Assembly (NCBI RefSeq): GCF_019175285.1
Contig: NC_056523.1
Location: forward strand, 207,735,648 to 207,799,647
Origin: Sceloporus undulatus
Lineage: Eukaryota; Chordata; Lepidosauria; Squamata; Phrynosomatidae
Reading direction: 5' to 3'
Length of the DNA stretch: 64,000 nucleotides
Shown here piece after piece: positions 33,986-45,485 of this stretch. Every line of letters begins with the position of its first letter. Positions within the stretch are counted from its first letter, which is position 1. The notes below the pieces were generated by a model. The model did no database searches. It was not told the DNA's origin and saw nothing but the letters and a program-made list of their open reading frames with translations. Made by a program: the position numbers and the translations under genes.

Positions 33986-34496
33986 ACACACACGCACTCA
34001 CTCACTCTTACAGAAATTCTTGGACCTGTTACTTTTGTTTTTTTGGTCTTGATGTTCATTATGCTCTGTTTTTGTCCATCCATGACTCATCCATGACTAT
34101 AACAAAGTCAATTGGATGGATTGCTTTCCTATACACATTAGGAAGTGGCTGAACTGTAATACCTAGCATTCTATGCCATGAGGTACACTTGCTAAGGCTG
34201 ATGGGAATGGCAGTCCAACCATATCCAGTGAGGTCCAAGCAGCTCATCTTTGTTTTAATGGATTCAGCAGGAGATCCCAGAGAGATGTCCTTTCTGCTGA
34301 ACTATCCTTTATTTCTCCAACTAGGTTGTGGAGTTGTGATTACAGATCTAACAATATGAACTAAAGTTCACAGAGCTTGTTGCACAAGAAATGTGTTAGT
34401 CTTTTAAGGACCACAGGTCTGTCTGTTGTTTTCCTCTAATGTGATAAATTCACATGGGTTCAGGGTGGTAGGACCAAGAGGCCACGTGAAGCTGGT

Positions 34497-34716
34497 TGTG
34501 GTTGTGGTGTGCCATCAAGTCATTTCTGACTCGATCCTATCATGCAGTTTTCTTGGCAAGATTTGTTCAGAGGAGATGTGCCATCATTACATTCCCTAAG
34601 GCTGAGAGAGTGTGGTTTTCCTAAGGTCACCCAGGGTTTCATGGCCAAGCAAGGAATCAAACTGTGATTTCCAGAGTCAGAGTCCAACACTCAAACCACT
34701 ACGCCATGCTGGCTAT
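34497..34716 (-). mobile_element. tRNA-derived SINE, near full length
   Basis: Reverse complement: AGCCAGCATGGCGTAGTGGT head, TTGATTCCTTGCTTGGCC B-box region, CACTCTCTCAGCCTTAGG, AACAAATCTTGCCAAGAAAA, and a tail near the tract of GTTGTG units. It ends about 50 bp before NANS-derived exon 2. Confidence 0.8.
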
Positions 34717-35526
34717 TGCAATCTGAATAGCCTTGTGAAATGCTTACTGTGTTTTTCTCTTGACAGGGATATGGAGCAGGTTATCCCACATTCCAGAAAA
34801 ACTGATCTGGAACACAAATTCAATAGGAGAGCATTGGAGAGGCTGTACACATTCAAACACTCTTAGGGGAAAACCTATGGAGAGTACAAGTGCCTCTTGG
34901 AGTTTAGTCGTGACTAGTATCAGGAGCTGCAGCACTGCACAAAGGAGATTGTCAGTTTCTTGACTGCCTCAGGTATAGATGAAGTAAGGGAGATGGAGGC
35001 TCAAGGCTTCCATTTTGGTGTTTAAGAGACTGTATAGCTTATATAGCTATAAAATGTCGTTAATAAATGTTTAAATATAAGTTATTTTTGAAAAGATTAA
35101 ACAGTTTATAAAGTTAAAACATTATACATAAAATCATACATGGTGACTTTTGTCTCTCCAAGGATACTGTCCAGCTTCTCTGGCTGGAATGCTAATTTAG
35201 TACACAGATTGGTTCTTCAGTTTTTAATTAATCCATAGCTTTTATTCATAAACAGTCGTATGAGATCCAGAGTTATCTTTCTTGCTGTTATGTGTACCTC
35301 CGTTTTGTATGCTTGTGGGTTTTCTGTGCACTTTCTTCCATTTGATTCCAACATAGGGTTATATTCCATTAATCTTTCAATTAATTTGGGGGTGAAGAGC
35401 ACATTGATTCATTGGGGGAGGGGGAGTTACTGGTGAGTGAAATGTTGAATTGGGATTTTAGTTTTAAAAACCCCATCTTTTTACAGATGACTACAGAATC
35501 TCTGTATGAACTGGATGTTCCATTTT

Positions 35527-35841
35527 TATTAAGGCTGGCCTGGGAGTGGAGTCATGCACGTCCCAACTCCACCCCCGGGGCACCATGATGCTGCACACTG
35601 CTCCACATGGCGCATGGCATCACGGCACTCCCCTGGCACTGCATCCACATGACACAGCACCAAAGGAGTGCCTTAAAGCTGTGGCACCGTGGTGCTGTGG
35701 CTATTGTGCCCTTTCCAGGGTGCAAAAAGGAGCTGTTTTTTGTGGCTCCTTTTTGCACCCTGGAAAGGCCAAATCGGGTCTGCCCTGTGCAGTTGCCATG
35801 GCCCCAATCTGGTGCAGCTGAAGGCCCCTGCAGGCCACCCC
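35527..35841. mobile_element. GGGGCTGTACAG-family MITE inside NANS exon 3, left end missing
   Basis: From ATTAAGGCTGGCCTGG onward the sequence follows the element at 47457-47799: GGCATCACGGCACTCCCCTG, TTTTTGTGGCTCC, CCATGGCCCCAATCTGG. It ends near CAGGCCACCCC. The first about 20 bp of the family, with the GGGGCTGTACAG terminus, are absent. It includes a perfect 24-bp hairpin at 35710-35733 / 35745-35768. Confidence 0.7.
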
Positions 35842-37674
35842 TTAGCTGCCCTCTAATTGTAAACAGACGCTGAGATCCTGGTAGCAAGAAAAACAGGGCC
35901 ACAAGTGCAATAGCCATCAAGAAAGTAGGGGTTTGCGTGGAGCTAGCTGGCAGGGTCTGGTTTGTTCATCACCTTTGCTTGACTCCAGAGCAAGTATTCA
36001 GGCCAAAGTCTTTAGACCAGTCTGTGCCCCCCGCCTTTCATCTCCATTGGGTTTACAAGAGTCTCAGTCAGAACAGTGGCCAGATTAATGTGAATCTCAA
36101 ACACAACAAAACCATGTCTTCTTGTATTGTAACAGCTGTTCTCTAAATCCTAGGTGCCTCTAAGGAGCCCATTCTTTATCATGTCCTTCCACTCTTCTAT
36201 CTTTCTAGGAATATCAGTCGGTCTTTATAGATATTCCTATTCCAGGCACAAGACTGACATAGCCATTTCTTTCCCAGCAGTTGTGATGGGAGTTAAAGTA
36301 CTAGAACACCATATTATGCTGGACAAGACCTGGAAAGGAAGGAAGTGATCATGAGGTGACCCTGGAGCCCAATGAACTGGTGGAATTGGTGAGAAACATC
36401 CGCATGGTAGAAAAGGCTATGGAGTGGCCAGTCAAGCAGCTCTTGCCCTGTGAAGTTGCCTGCAATGAAAAGGTAACTGTGCTCTTGTGGACCATTTATT
36501 GTGGATTAAATTGTCCCTCCCCATTTCACTTACCGAAGGCAATAGCATCCATAGGCATATGTCATAAGGCAACAGAAAGATTGTCTTCTAGCCCGTGTCT
36601 TCCTCATTAAGTATTCCTGTCAGCAGTAGGGCTGCTAGCTTTAGTCAGCTGGAGACTCTTCCAATGTTTTAGGTAGCTGTTTTCAGGGAATTGTTTGAAA
36701 ATAAATGATCCAACACCTTGCTAAAAGTTAAAATGTGAGAGAATAGTCAGTGCCTGGGTGGAAGGCCACGTGGGAACCCTGTGTGTGTTTTATGCCATCA
36801 AGAATTCATGGGAAGAAACTCAGGATGTAAGGAAAATCTGGGCACCACAACTCCATGGCCCAGGTTTTGTTTTTGCTCATCTGAGCGCTCAGGATTTCGA
36901 CAATGCACCTAGCTGCAGGATCTGTCTTCTGAATTGCTAGTGGGAAATGTACTTTACAATCTGATGAACCATAAGCTTGGTTTTCACATTCCTGCACTAT
37001 GAGTACCCCAGAAAGAGAGAGAGAGAAAAAATTGTAGTATGATGGGATCCCAAATTTGAACGGTAATATGTTTAACCTTGTGAGAACGTGTCATAATAGA
37101 TGATCACAAGGGATGTCCCCACACCACCGTCTTCCTTCACGGGTGGCTGCTAAGATTGGGATGAAAGAGATCTTAGCAGATGCTCTATAATAATATAATT
37201 GCTGGAAAAGAGAGACTATTGTTGCAGTGTTGGGCCTACTTCACATTAATAGCTTGCAATATATCTTCCCCAATTGACTTAGCAGTCCTTGACTCATGCA
37301 CACCACTGAAATCATTGTTCTGTTCATATGGTCCAAACTGAAGTCTTTTCCTCTTGTAAATGAAGCATTCCATTGAAGTTGAGAAAGAGGGATTGATTCA
37401 GGGGTGCTTTGCAATGTTTGAAAGCAGTGTTTAAGTACCAGTTGCTGGGAAAGGGCAAATGTTTTTAGGTGCTGCTTATGGACTTTTCAAAATAGCTGGC
37501 TAGCCACTCTTGGAAACAGCATGTCAGACTAGATAGATTTTGGGATATCCTTGTGAGAATGTCACATTTTCAGTTCTTAACCGCATCTGTCTCAAAACCC
37601 AGCAGCTATTTATGGCCTTTCTAGTACAGAACAGCCAGCCTGTAACTTAACCTTCTTCATTATTCTTTCTCTAG

Positions 37675-37878
37675 TTGGGAAAATCTGGAATTGCTAAAAT
37701 CTGGATCCCAGAAGGCACAATGTTTACTCTGGACATGCTGACAGCCAAGATAGGAGAACCCAAAGGTTACCCACCAGAAGGCATCTTTGATTTGCTTGGA
37801 AAGAATGTCAAAGTTACAATTGTGGAAGATGACACCATTGTTGAAGATGTCTTTGAAAAAAGTGAAATTCTAAATTGA
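37675..37878 (+). CDS. NANS: Intact last exon of the NANS copy (SAF/antifreeze-like domain)
   Basis: After a TTTCTCTAG acceptor the frame LGKSGIAKIWIPEGTMFTL.., TAKIGEPKGYPPEGIFDLLG and VTIVEDDTIVED.. runs 67 codons to TGA. It aligns end to end with the C-terminal SAF domain of vertebrate NANS, including the GEPKGYPPE loop, without indels. Its condition contrasts with the broken exons upstream. It joins the 36472 donor in phase. It could still be transcribed from a cryptic promoter, but nothing here shows that. Confidence 0.85.
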   Translation: MGKSGIAKIWIPEGTMFTLDMLTAKIGEPKGYPPEGIFDLLGKNVKVTIVEDDTIVEDVFEKSEILN

Positions 37879-39404
37879 ACTGTTTGTGTTAAGCTGCAAA
37901 GTTACAAAGAAGAGGCTTGGAGATGTGATCCTCGGGGGCCTTTTCTTTCTGGCAGGTGAACATGCTTATATAGCAGCACATTGGTCATTTTGAACAAAGA
38001 GTAACTTATTTGCAACTAGTTGTTGCAGAGCTCTGGTTCAGGCAACTTTATACAGGGTGTGCCAAAAATCATGTCTTGTAGACAATCTAATAGTCTAAAA
38101 GAGGCCATTATATTAGAATTTGGGAATGTCCGAGAAACTATTACTTATTTAAGAATCTTCTTTTTTAAAAAAATAAATTTTATTAAGCAATAAAAACAGA
38201 TTTTTTTAAAAAAAACCACACATACTGATCCAAAAAATTCCTACATCCACATCCTTGTTATTCCACATTGCACCTACCGTCTCTTTCAATCTTTCCTCTA
38301 TATCCACTTCACCTGTTGTTTATTTGAAATAATAATAATAATAATAATAATTATTATTGGCAATTATCATTATTATGTACTGTTCCTTTGGCACCGTTAG
38401 TAAACAATCATCTTACCACTACTCTAAAACTACATGAAATGATTGATCTAATTCATGAAACAAGAAAAATAATAGACACAATCTGTCACTGTTACTGTAA
38501 AGCTGATAACTGGCATTTCACCCCACCTATTACTATATATCTTATTACTAGTTCGCAAACATGTACGAATCTATCTATTTTTTCATCTTTCAAATAGAGA
38601 TGTTAATTTATCTAGTTCTGTCACTCTAACAAATTAAGAGCCAATTCTGTATTGAAGGGATTAAGGCCTCAAGCAGACAGGGAAAAAGGAACTGGGCAGC
38701 CAAAATGGAGTGGTATTTTACTGCTCCTTTTTGCCCTGGTTCTTTTGGGAAGAGCTACACCTGGGATGCCTTCAGCAGCATTCAAGACCTTAAGGTGAAT
38801 TGTGATGGCATCTGTTTGAAAGGGCGAAGCAGCTATCATTTGGTTCAATTTTAAATGCTTTTTCCCCTTTTGATAAATGTGTTGAATCACGATGTGTATC
38901 TGCGCACAGAAGGAGTGTGATGGATTAAGTACTGATCTCACATTCTTAGTTCAGCAGAGTGCCTGATTTTATGGTGGAAATAGGCTTGAGAGTAATCATT
39001 TTCCTCTCCAGGCGATGCTCTCCTTATCAAATGTTGTCCACTTGGGTGCTAACTCAGTTTCAAGACAAGTCTCTTAGGTTTTAAACACAGAGACTATATT
39101 GGACTGAAAACAAACGCTACAAGGTTGTGGGTTCCCTTAATTTCCTAAGAATTTGGTATGGAACTTCTGAAGCCATCTCTGCATTAAGCAACTTTCTTAC
39201 TTTGATTAATGCCCCGAGTGCCATTTTAATTCCAAAACAATCCCCGTTCAAAGCCTTGTTGCAGACAAGAGGTCCTAAACGGTTTGATAGGTTGCCTATG
39301 ATAGGCATTAAGGCCAAGAAGCAACTGAGAGAGAACTGTATGATCACCACAGAGGAAAATCTAAATGCATTACCACAGGAGTATTATGAAATTAGAAAGA
39401 AATA
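37879..39404. other. 3' flank of NANS; no further gene supported
   Basis: An A/T-rich stretch with a TAA/ATT microsatellite at 38332-38357. Around 38990-39402 the plus strand shows an open frame (39127 onward: SLNFLRIWYGTSEAIS.. to EEYYEIRK-like) that runs into the transposon at 39405. I do not recognise it, and its counterpart in B' is broken by one-base indels, so it is not called as a gene. Confidence 0.4.
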
Positions 39405-39699
39405 CAGTCGTCCCTCAATTCGCAGGGGATCTGGTCCAGGACCCCCATGAGATTTGAAATTTTGTGGATATTAAGCCTTTCCTCTCTCCTCCATGCTTTC
39501 ATCATCCTCCCTCCCCTCCCTCCCTTACCTCCTTCCTTACCCCCCTGCCTAGCTTTGCCTCCGGGGCTGGGAGAGGACCTTCCTCAGCCTGGGGGGGGGG
39601 GAGTGAGTCAGGTGCGGGGGCCACCAGGGCGGCCGCCATACCGATTCCCCTTCTCAATGGGCGCATGTTTCAGAAGGCAGCAAGTGGGAGGGACCCTCT

Positions 39700-40180
39700 G
39701 CTCCTTCTCTCTGCCCAATTGCTTTGGAGCCAGCTCAGCTGATCCAGCAGAGAGAGGAGCAGGGGGGAACCCTCTGCCCCATTGCCTTGGAGCTGGCTCA
39801 GCTGATCCAGCCCCAAGGCATTGGGGGTAAGTAGGGAGCAAGCGATGGCCCTCTGCCCCATTTCCTTGTGTTGGCTCAGCTGGTCCAGCCCAAAGCAATG
39901 GGGCAGAGAATGGGAGCAAGCGGGGGACCCTCTGCCCCATTGCCTTGTAGCTGGCTCAGCTGATCCGGCCTCCAGGCAATGAGGCAGAGAAGGAAGGAGC
40001 AAGCACGGGAACCCTCTGCCCATTGCCTTGAACCGGCTCAGGTGACCCGGCCTCAAGCATGGGTCAGAGAAAGGAGGAGTAGGGGGGGAGAGAATCTCTG
40101 CTTCCTCTCTCTGCCCATTGCCTTGGAACTGGTCAGCTGATCCAGCTCCACAGCAATGAGGCAGAGAGGGAAGCAAGGGG
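39700..40180. repeat. Minisatellite, about six 65-75 bp hairpin-like units
   Basis: The unit contains CCCCATTGCCTTGGAGCTGG, CTCAGCTGATCCAG and CCAAGGCAATGGGGCAGAG. The first and last of these words are mutually complementary, so each unit can fold on itself. Long open frames on both strands (PLPHCLGAGSADPAP-type repeats) are produced by this periodicity and are not genes. Confidence 0.85.
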
Positions 40181-40411
40181 GACTCATTGGTCACAGTGAA
40201 GGGGGGTGGGGCGTGCACCCAGTGGGAAAGGGAAAACGCCATGGGGCCGGCGTGGGGCATAGATTACAGGCCCTGGTGGCCCCTGCACCCTAGCTCACTC
40301 TCCCTGGACTGAGGGAAGGCCCCATCCCAGACCCCGAAGCTAAGCTACGCAGGGGGGTGAAAGAAGGAGGTAATGGTGGGGGAAGGAGGGGATTGAAAGG
40401 AGTGCATGGAC

Positions 40412-40641
40412 GGTCGCCATAATTGTCACTAAAACCAGGGACAAATGTAAGACAAATTCTGACCAAAATGTAGGACAACTGCAGGACAAAACTCCGCCAA
40501 AATGTGGGACATTTAAGGTCCACCATTTTTCTTAAATGTCCTACATTTTGGGCTGAGTTTTGTCCTGCAGTTGTCCTACAGTTTGGTCTAGAATTTGTCC
40601 ACATTTTGTCCCGGGTTTTAGTGGACATTATGGCAACCCTA
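40412..40641. mobile_element. hAT-like palindromic MITE nested in the Tigger-like element
   Basis: A palindrome built from TGTAGGACA/TGTCCTACA words, right terminus TGGCAACCCTA followed by GACGGAGG. The left terminus has lost a few bases compared with the copy at 61523-61761, whose 8-bp duplication is complete. Confidence 0.75.
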
Positions 40642-40797
40642 GACGGAGGGGAGGGAGGGGGTGAAACGCAACCTCGCGAATAATCAAACCCATGAGTCCC
40701 AAAGCCCTGAATTCGGAGGGACGACTGTAGAATCCTTGATGCTTCTTGAAAGAACAAGCACTTCAGAGGGTTGGAGTATGTTGACTGAACCTTCACT

Positions 40798-41640
40798 AAA
40801 TAAGAATTCTAAATGTTTTTAAACCAGTTATTTCACTAAATTCTTCTAATAATTCCCCAGGGATCTTCCAAAACTAAAAATCATCCATGAATGCTCTAAT
40901 CTGATACTCGTTACTTCTAATTTTTATTCCTTGACTTCTTTCTTCTCTATCCTTTTAATCAAATTTCAATTACATGGTGAGAATAGTAGCAGGATAGGGG
41001 CAATCTTGTTTTGTACCTCTATTTATCTTTATTAATACCTTAGACATTAAACCATGTCAGTTCATGAAAGTGATACATGTCTGTCAGAAAAAAAGTTGTC
41101 TTTGGCTGATCCATACTTTTACTCTTCCATTAACTAATGAAACTGTCCCATTAAGGGTTTTTTTTGGGGGGGGGGGGAGTGGAGAGTTTCCTCTGATCAT
41201 TCCTTACCTTTTCTTCTATTTCCTGTCAATATTAGGATCTAATATGCCATTCCAATCCCTGAGCATTAGTATCTCTCTAATTATAATGAATTAACTTTTT
41301 TTAGTTTCCTGTAGAATTTATCTCTATTGTCTAATGTACCATAGACGCCTACCATCAATATATTTTGTGGTTGAATTCAACCTCTATTCCTTCATAATGG
41401 CCTTCACTATTCTTGATTATTTCTTTTAATTATATTTTTAGGTTACCATATAAGATAAACCCTTTATCTTTTCTGTGACGATGAAACAAATTCTTTCCCA
41501 AATTTCAAACATATTCTTTCCAAAAGATCCTACTTCTTTTTGTACAGAATTTAATCCCTTTATATTCCATCATTAATCTTTATATACATTTTATCTTCTT
41601 TTACATGAAATTTAGAGTTAATTTAATCTAATCCCCTTAA
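40798..41640 (-). mobile_element. L1-type LINE fragment (endonuclease and RT pieces, minus strand)
   Basis: Minus-strand reading gives the RT end (ITKIEVQNKI-like, IKRIREEKEVKGIK-type, IRAFMDDF, FWKIPGELLEEF) at 40840-41040, and endonuclease-like VGVYGTLDNRDKFYR near 41315-41350. The region between these is shortened. Many stops. The inverted copy is at 60480-61360. Confidence 0.7.
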
Positions 41641-44055
41641 ATAAGAAAACAATAATTGTATTTATTTACTTGTTTTCTTTCTCTGTTAGAATTGGCTAGA
41701 TTCTTCTTTTTCTCCTTCTTCCTCCTCTTCTTCTTTCTCCTTCTCTCATTCACCTGTCTTCCTGGTGTCTTCTCTGTTTCTTTCATTGACCTCATATTTT
41801 TGGGCTTTCCCTGTGTTTGTCAATTTGTGTGGTTTGTTGGTATCTTTCCCCCATGTATCTCCTATATTTAGTCTAGAAGTCTTTTGCATAACCTAGTGCG
41901 ATATCTTGGATATAGAACCCAGTCTAATGTTTATGTTTCATATACACTTTACACACATAGCCTGGAGGCATGGAGCAAAGTTTTAGTCCAGTGAAGTAAT
42001 CCAGATAAGGGAGACTCAACATGATATTTGTCAATGAGGCATGACTTTTGGCACACCTTGTAAGTGTATTTTAAGTGCTGGAATGGAGCATGGCTCCAGT
42101 TGTTAGCTACCAAATGGGAGGTGAACTGTTGTAAAACTCAATGTTAAGCCTTTCATGCCTTAGGAAGGCACAAACATAGGTAAACATTTAACACCACTTG
42201 TAATTGTCGGCCTCGCTCTTTACCATGGGATCTAGATATATGTTCTTTAAATTTGCACATAGAAACATGCTCATTAGGAAATTAGATCCTGGGTTTAGTG
42301 CTGAGGAAAGTTTGGGATGTAGGAGATCAAACCTTTGTACATTATGTCATTTTTAAAAATCAATGTGCCTGTAATAAGCCTGTGCATCTGATTCATAATC
42401 ATTTATCCAGTTTTTGATTTATGTAATTTTAATTGTGCTTAAATAATCTTGCATTATCCTTGATGATTTTGAACAATAAAGGTGTTTGCAAATGTTGGTA
42501 AAATGGTCCAAAGGTTCATTTTCACTTGTGAGTCATTTGTCGTCAGTTGGCCTATCCACTAGTTGGCTATCAGGGCATCAGCTCACAGTGTCCTTCCTGG
42601 CCCCTATAATGGGGCATTACTTTTGCATAAGCATCTAGGGATATGAAGCCTGTGGTGTCCCATGGAATGTAACAATTGCAGAATCCAAGAATGTGGCTTT
42701 GGCATGTGTTGTGGGCTATGTGCAGGCAAATGTTTTGTCCCAGTATGTAGATATCCCAGAGGAAGTGAGCCAACATACTCCAAATCCTCTACTGTTGGTT
42801 GACTAAATATTTGCCCCGTCCTCTTTCAAATTACAACTATGCATTCTGTTAATGTTTGCCTTAAGAAAGACAAAGAATGGCTAGTGGGTTTTTTTAAAAT
42901 ATGAAAAAATAAAATGTTAGATTTGCTTTCTACAATCGGTATCCATGAGAAACAGGTTGTTGTTTTTTCTGCTTCTGGTTCTCCTAAAGTGATAGGCGAA
43001 TCCTGGCCGCTCCTTTGGTGCCCTGAAGGTTAAAAGCAGGCTTGGAGCTGAACAATGGGTAAAAATGGGGCATTCTACTTGAGCTCTGTTTGAGAAGTTC
43101 TCTTGGCCTCTCCGTCCCAAGTGCTAACAGTGCTTGCCAAGACAGAACCTAAAAGACAGCTTCTTGGGAACAGAAAGGCTATAACAGTACCAGAAAAAGA
43201 GACATCCCCCCTTTATCAAATAGAGGTTTTCTGCAGGGATCACGTTCCAGTATGGGCAGGGCCCCCAAAAGGTGTAATGTGTAAGTGCATAGGGCCTGAA
43301 CCAAAGATATGACCATACTTTAGCTTAAAGCTCTTGCTGCCATTGTGGCAGGAATGTGTGTGTGTATACAAAGTAGGAAATTACAATTGTTGTATCATAT
43401 GATTGGATTACTATTGAGCTTTACTGGGGATGGGGGACACAGGGAGAAACACATTGCCAAGTAGTTCAGCTTCTGAGTAGGGCTACATGTTATTTGCCTG
43501 ATGAAGCCAGTGAATCTTTGAAGCTTGTATGATGTGTTTTATGTTTTTTAGCTGGTCCAATAAAATTCCCCTGTTTTGTGGATTGTGGTTTTGTTGCTTT
43601 CTTGCATGAGCAATTGGACTACCCCTGAATATGCTGTTTTTAGTTGCTCTTGTACCTATCCCAACTCACTGAAAACAGGAGCAGACTGCACCTCTTCTGA
43701 GTCAGTTATCAGTCACTTAAGTAGATAAGTAGACACTTCCCAAGGCACCCAGACAACTTATTTTTTTGCCATTTGTAGGGTTCAGGAATTCAGTTATCAG
43801 TGCTGAGCTCCTGTTTGGCACATCAAACATACAATCAGAGCTCCAAGCTCTTCCCTGAAAGATTTTGTTTGTATAAAAAGAAAAAAGGGAATTAAGCATT
43901 TCCACAATTACCCCAAGATCATTTGACACCTCTTCAAGCCCAAGACTGTTCCAGTTTTATTTTAGGTAACTAGTGGTTCGCGTTTCTTAATTTGCTCTCC
44001 ATCATACTAACGGAAGATAGCATACTTGGTCAAACATACTACAGATACAGAACTG
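41641..44055. other. Intergenic stretch, no gene supported
   Basis: Mostly A/T-rich. The minus-strand frame 42570-42776 (LAHFLWDIYILGQNICLH..) recurs in the inverted copy at 59341 but has no recognised family. Its preservation follows from the recent duplication. A TTCTCC-rich run at about 41698-41740 and two AATAAA signals (42476, 43560) are visible without adjoining exons. Confidence 0.4.
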
Positions 44056-44059
44056 AACA

Positions 44060-44520
44060 CTAGTTAGACTCATCCAACTATTGTTTTTCCAATTGCCATG
44101 TATGGATGGGGAGCTGACAGGGAAGAAAGCCATAGAAAGAAATTTACTCACTGGAGTTGTTGCTGAAGAAGAGTGCTGGGAATATTGTGGACAGCCCAAA
44201 AGTGGAACAAAGGGTTCCTAGAACAAACCAAGTCTGAAGTCTCCCTGGAAGCCAAGATGACTAAACTGAGGCTGTCATACTTTGGCTACATCATGAGAAA
44301 GTGTGACTCATTTGAAAAGACAATAATGCTAGGAAAAGCAGAGAGTAAGGTAGTAGAAAGGAGGAAGAGCACACACCAGATTCTATATTCAATCAGGGAG
44401 GCCATGGACCTGAGCCTGTGGCCTAAGCACGAGAGGTTGAGAATAGAGGGGCCTTGGAAATGTCTCATTCCAGGGTCACTATGAGTCTAGGTCAATTCGA
44501 AGGCAGTTAACAATAACAAA
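44060..44520 (+). mobile_element. RTE/BovB-type LINE 3' end
   Basis: The plus frame from 44173 reads KMTKLRLSYFGYIMRKCDSF, EKTIMLGKAESKV, RRKSTHQILYSIREAMDLSL, with RLRIEGPWKCLIPGSL before a GTCACTATGAGTCTAGGTC..GGCAGTTAACAATAAC tail. The SYFGHIMRR..LEKTIMLGK..EGPW/RTLW..LIHRV arrangement and the AACAAC-type tail are those of BovB-related RTE elements of squamates. Only the last 0.45 kb remains. Confidence 0.72.
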
Positions 44521-44761
44521 CATACTGAGTGAGGGAAGTGCAAGTTATGCTGCAGCTGCACAAACAAGACCGAGTGGAGAGGCCAATGTTTTATTCCACT
44601 GCAAGGCTTGGAGGTCTTATGGCCCCCACTTCAGAACTAGTGAAGCATGTTGTTCTTTCAAGGCTGAAAAGTAACTTGCTTAAAAGTACTTTTCACCTAC
44701 TAAAGAACTGATGATAAAGGGCTCTGATTCTTCTTGTTTTAAAAATTGCATCTGTATGTAT

Positions 44762-44974
44762 CAGTTGACCTTCTGTATCAGGAGCCTAGCCATGTATGGG
44801 CTGGACCATCCGTGGATGGCTCTACCCCAGTACTGTCAATAGTGGCGCATGCACGTGGATGCTCAGATGCAGATGCACACATGTTGGTGCCCCCTACAAT
44901 AATGACGGTTGAGGTCCTGTAGTTTAAGCATCTATGGGGGTCTTAAACCAAACACACGCCAATACTGTCAACTG
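44762..44974. mobile_element. Tigger-like MITE (CAGTTGACC termini)
   Basis: TA-CAGTTGACCTTCTGTATC at the left and CCAATACTGTCAACTG-TA at the right form the inverted repeat. The interior GATGCTCAGATGC and TAAGCATCTATGGGGG blocks match the Tigger-derived family seen at 24075 and 33591. Confidence 0.75.
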
Positions 44975-45339
44975 TATTTTACACTAAAACAACAACCTTT
45001 TTAAACACAAGTTGCTGCAATTCTGTACAGAGAAAACCTAGACAAAAGTCACTTTATGCACTTTACCCCAACTGTCCTGATTTTTGCAAGGAAAATCACA
45101 TTAGGAAAGCATCCTGGATACAAAAACATATCTGTGGAAGGCACCCCATTTATGTTATGGTGCTCCTTGCGTGGAATTGGCGAATTGTGTCTTTTAATAC
45201 CAACTAGGGTGGGTGTTTCCCTTGGGAATAATGGGAGAAAAGGTTGCTTACAACAACTCAGGAAAAACCTGGAAAGACATTTCATTTTATGGGAAAAGCC
45301 ACTGTATAGACCATTCAAAGTCTATATTGTTTGTGAAGT

Positions 45340-45480
45340 CGAAGGCTTTCCTGGCCGCATCCATAGTTTTTTGTGGGTTTTTCGGGCTATGTGGCCCTGT
45401 TCTAGCAGAGTTTCTTTCAGGAAGAACTCTGATAGAACATGGCCACATAGCCCAAAAAAACCCACAAAAAACTATCTATA
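45340..45480. repeat. Foldback repeat with about 35-bp arms
   Basis: The arm around 45363-45397 (TAGTTTTTTGTGGGTTTTTC..GGCTATGTGGCC) is complementary to the arm around 45441-45474 (GGCCACATAGCCC..AACCCACAAAAAACTAT). The leading GAAGTCGAAGGCTTTCCTGG word is common in squamate interspersed repeats of this type. Confidence 0.8.
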
Positions 45481-45485
45481 TTGTT

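Larger units (their letters stand above)
34767..37878 (+). pseudogene. NANS: NANS (sialic acid synthase) pseudogene or decayed duplicate
   Basis: NANS condenses N-acetylmannosamine-6-phosphate with phosphoenolpyruvate in the cytosol in sialic acid synthesis. Exon 2 (34767-34983; TTGACAG acceptor, GTAAGG donor) encodes KFNRRALERLYTFKHS, GKTYGEYKCLLEFSRD and FLTASGIDE, matching vertebrate NANS. It has TAG where Trp follows KHS and TAG where Gln follows SRD, plus a frameshift near its start. Exon 3 begins at 35487 (TTACAG; MTTESLYELDVPF) and is cut by a MITE at about 35527. No convincing match was found for the next exon. Exon 5 (36209-36472) encodes EYQSVFIDIP, AISFPAVVMGVKVLEHHIML, DKTWKG and TLEPNELVELVRNIRMVEKA..CEVACNEK. 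It has an apparent 7-bp loss at the IPIGYSG position and an extra AGGA after KTWKG. Exon 6 is intact. Introns are retained, so this is not a processed copy. Exon 1 was not seen. A functional NANS is presumably elsewhere. Confidence 0.85.
39405..40727. mobile_element. Tigger-like non-autonomous DNA element, CAGTCGTCCCTC termini
   Basis: It begins CAGTCGTCCCTCAATTCGC and ends ATTCGGAGGGACGACTG with TA on both sides (39403-39404, 40728-40729). At 1.32 kb it has no transposase. The interior holds a minisatellite (about 39700-40180) and a nested hAT-like MITE (40412-40641). The inverted copy is at 61435-62780. Confidence 0.85.
38205..43459. repeat. Inverted duplication B (plus-oriented arm)
   Basis: The reverse complement of this 5.25-kb block is 58627-64000, in the same order and with only short indels and few substitutions (about 3 differences per 100 bases over 39000-39310 by eye). 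The left end of B corresponds to the window end, so the match may continue beyond it toward NANS. The right end of B corresponds to the first base after the 25-N gap. Confidence 0.93.

Noticed and set aside
39608-40260. Overlapping 100-196 codon frames in the 39.6-40.3 kb and 61.8-62.6 kb regions
   Set aside because: They read the hairpin minisatellite and transposon ends, and recur in all frames.
42570-42776. Open minus-strand frame (LAHFLWDIYILGQNICLH..) also present at 59341-59535
   Set aside because: It is preserved only because B' is a recent copy of B. There is no recognised family, splice pairing or start context.
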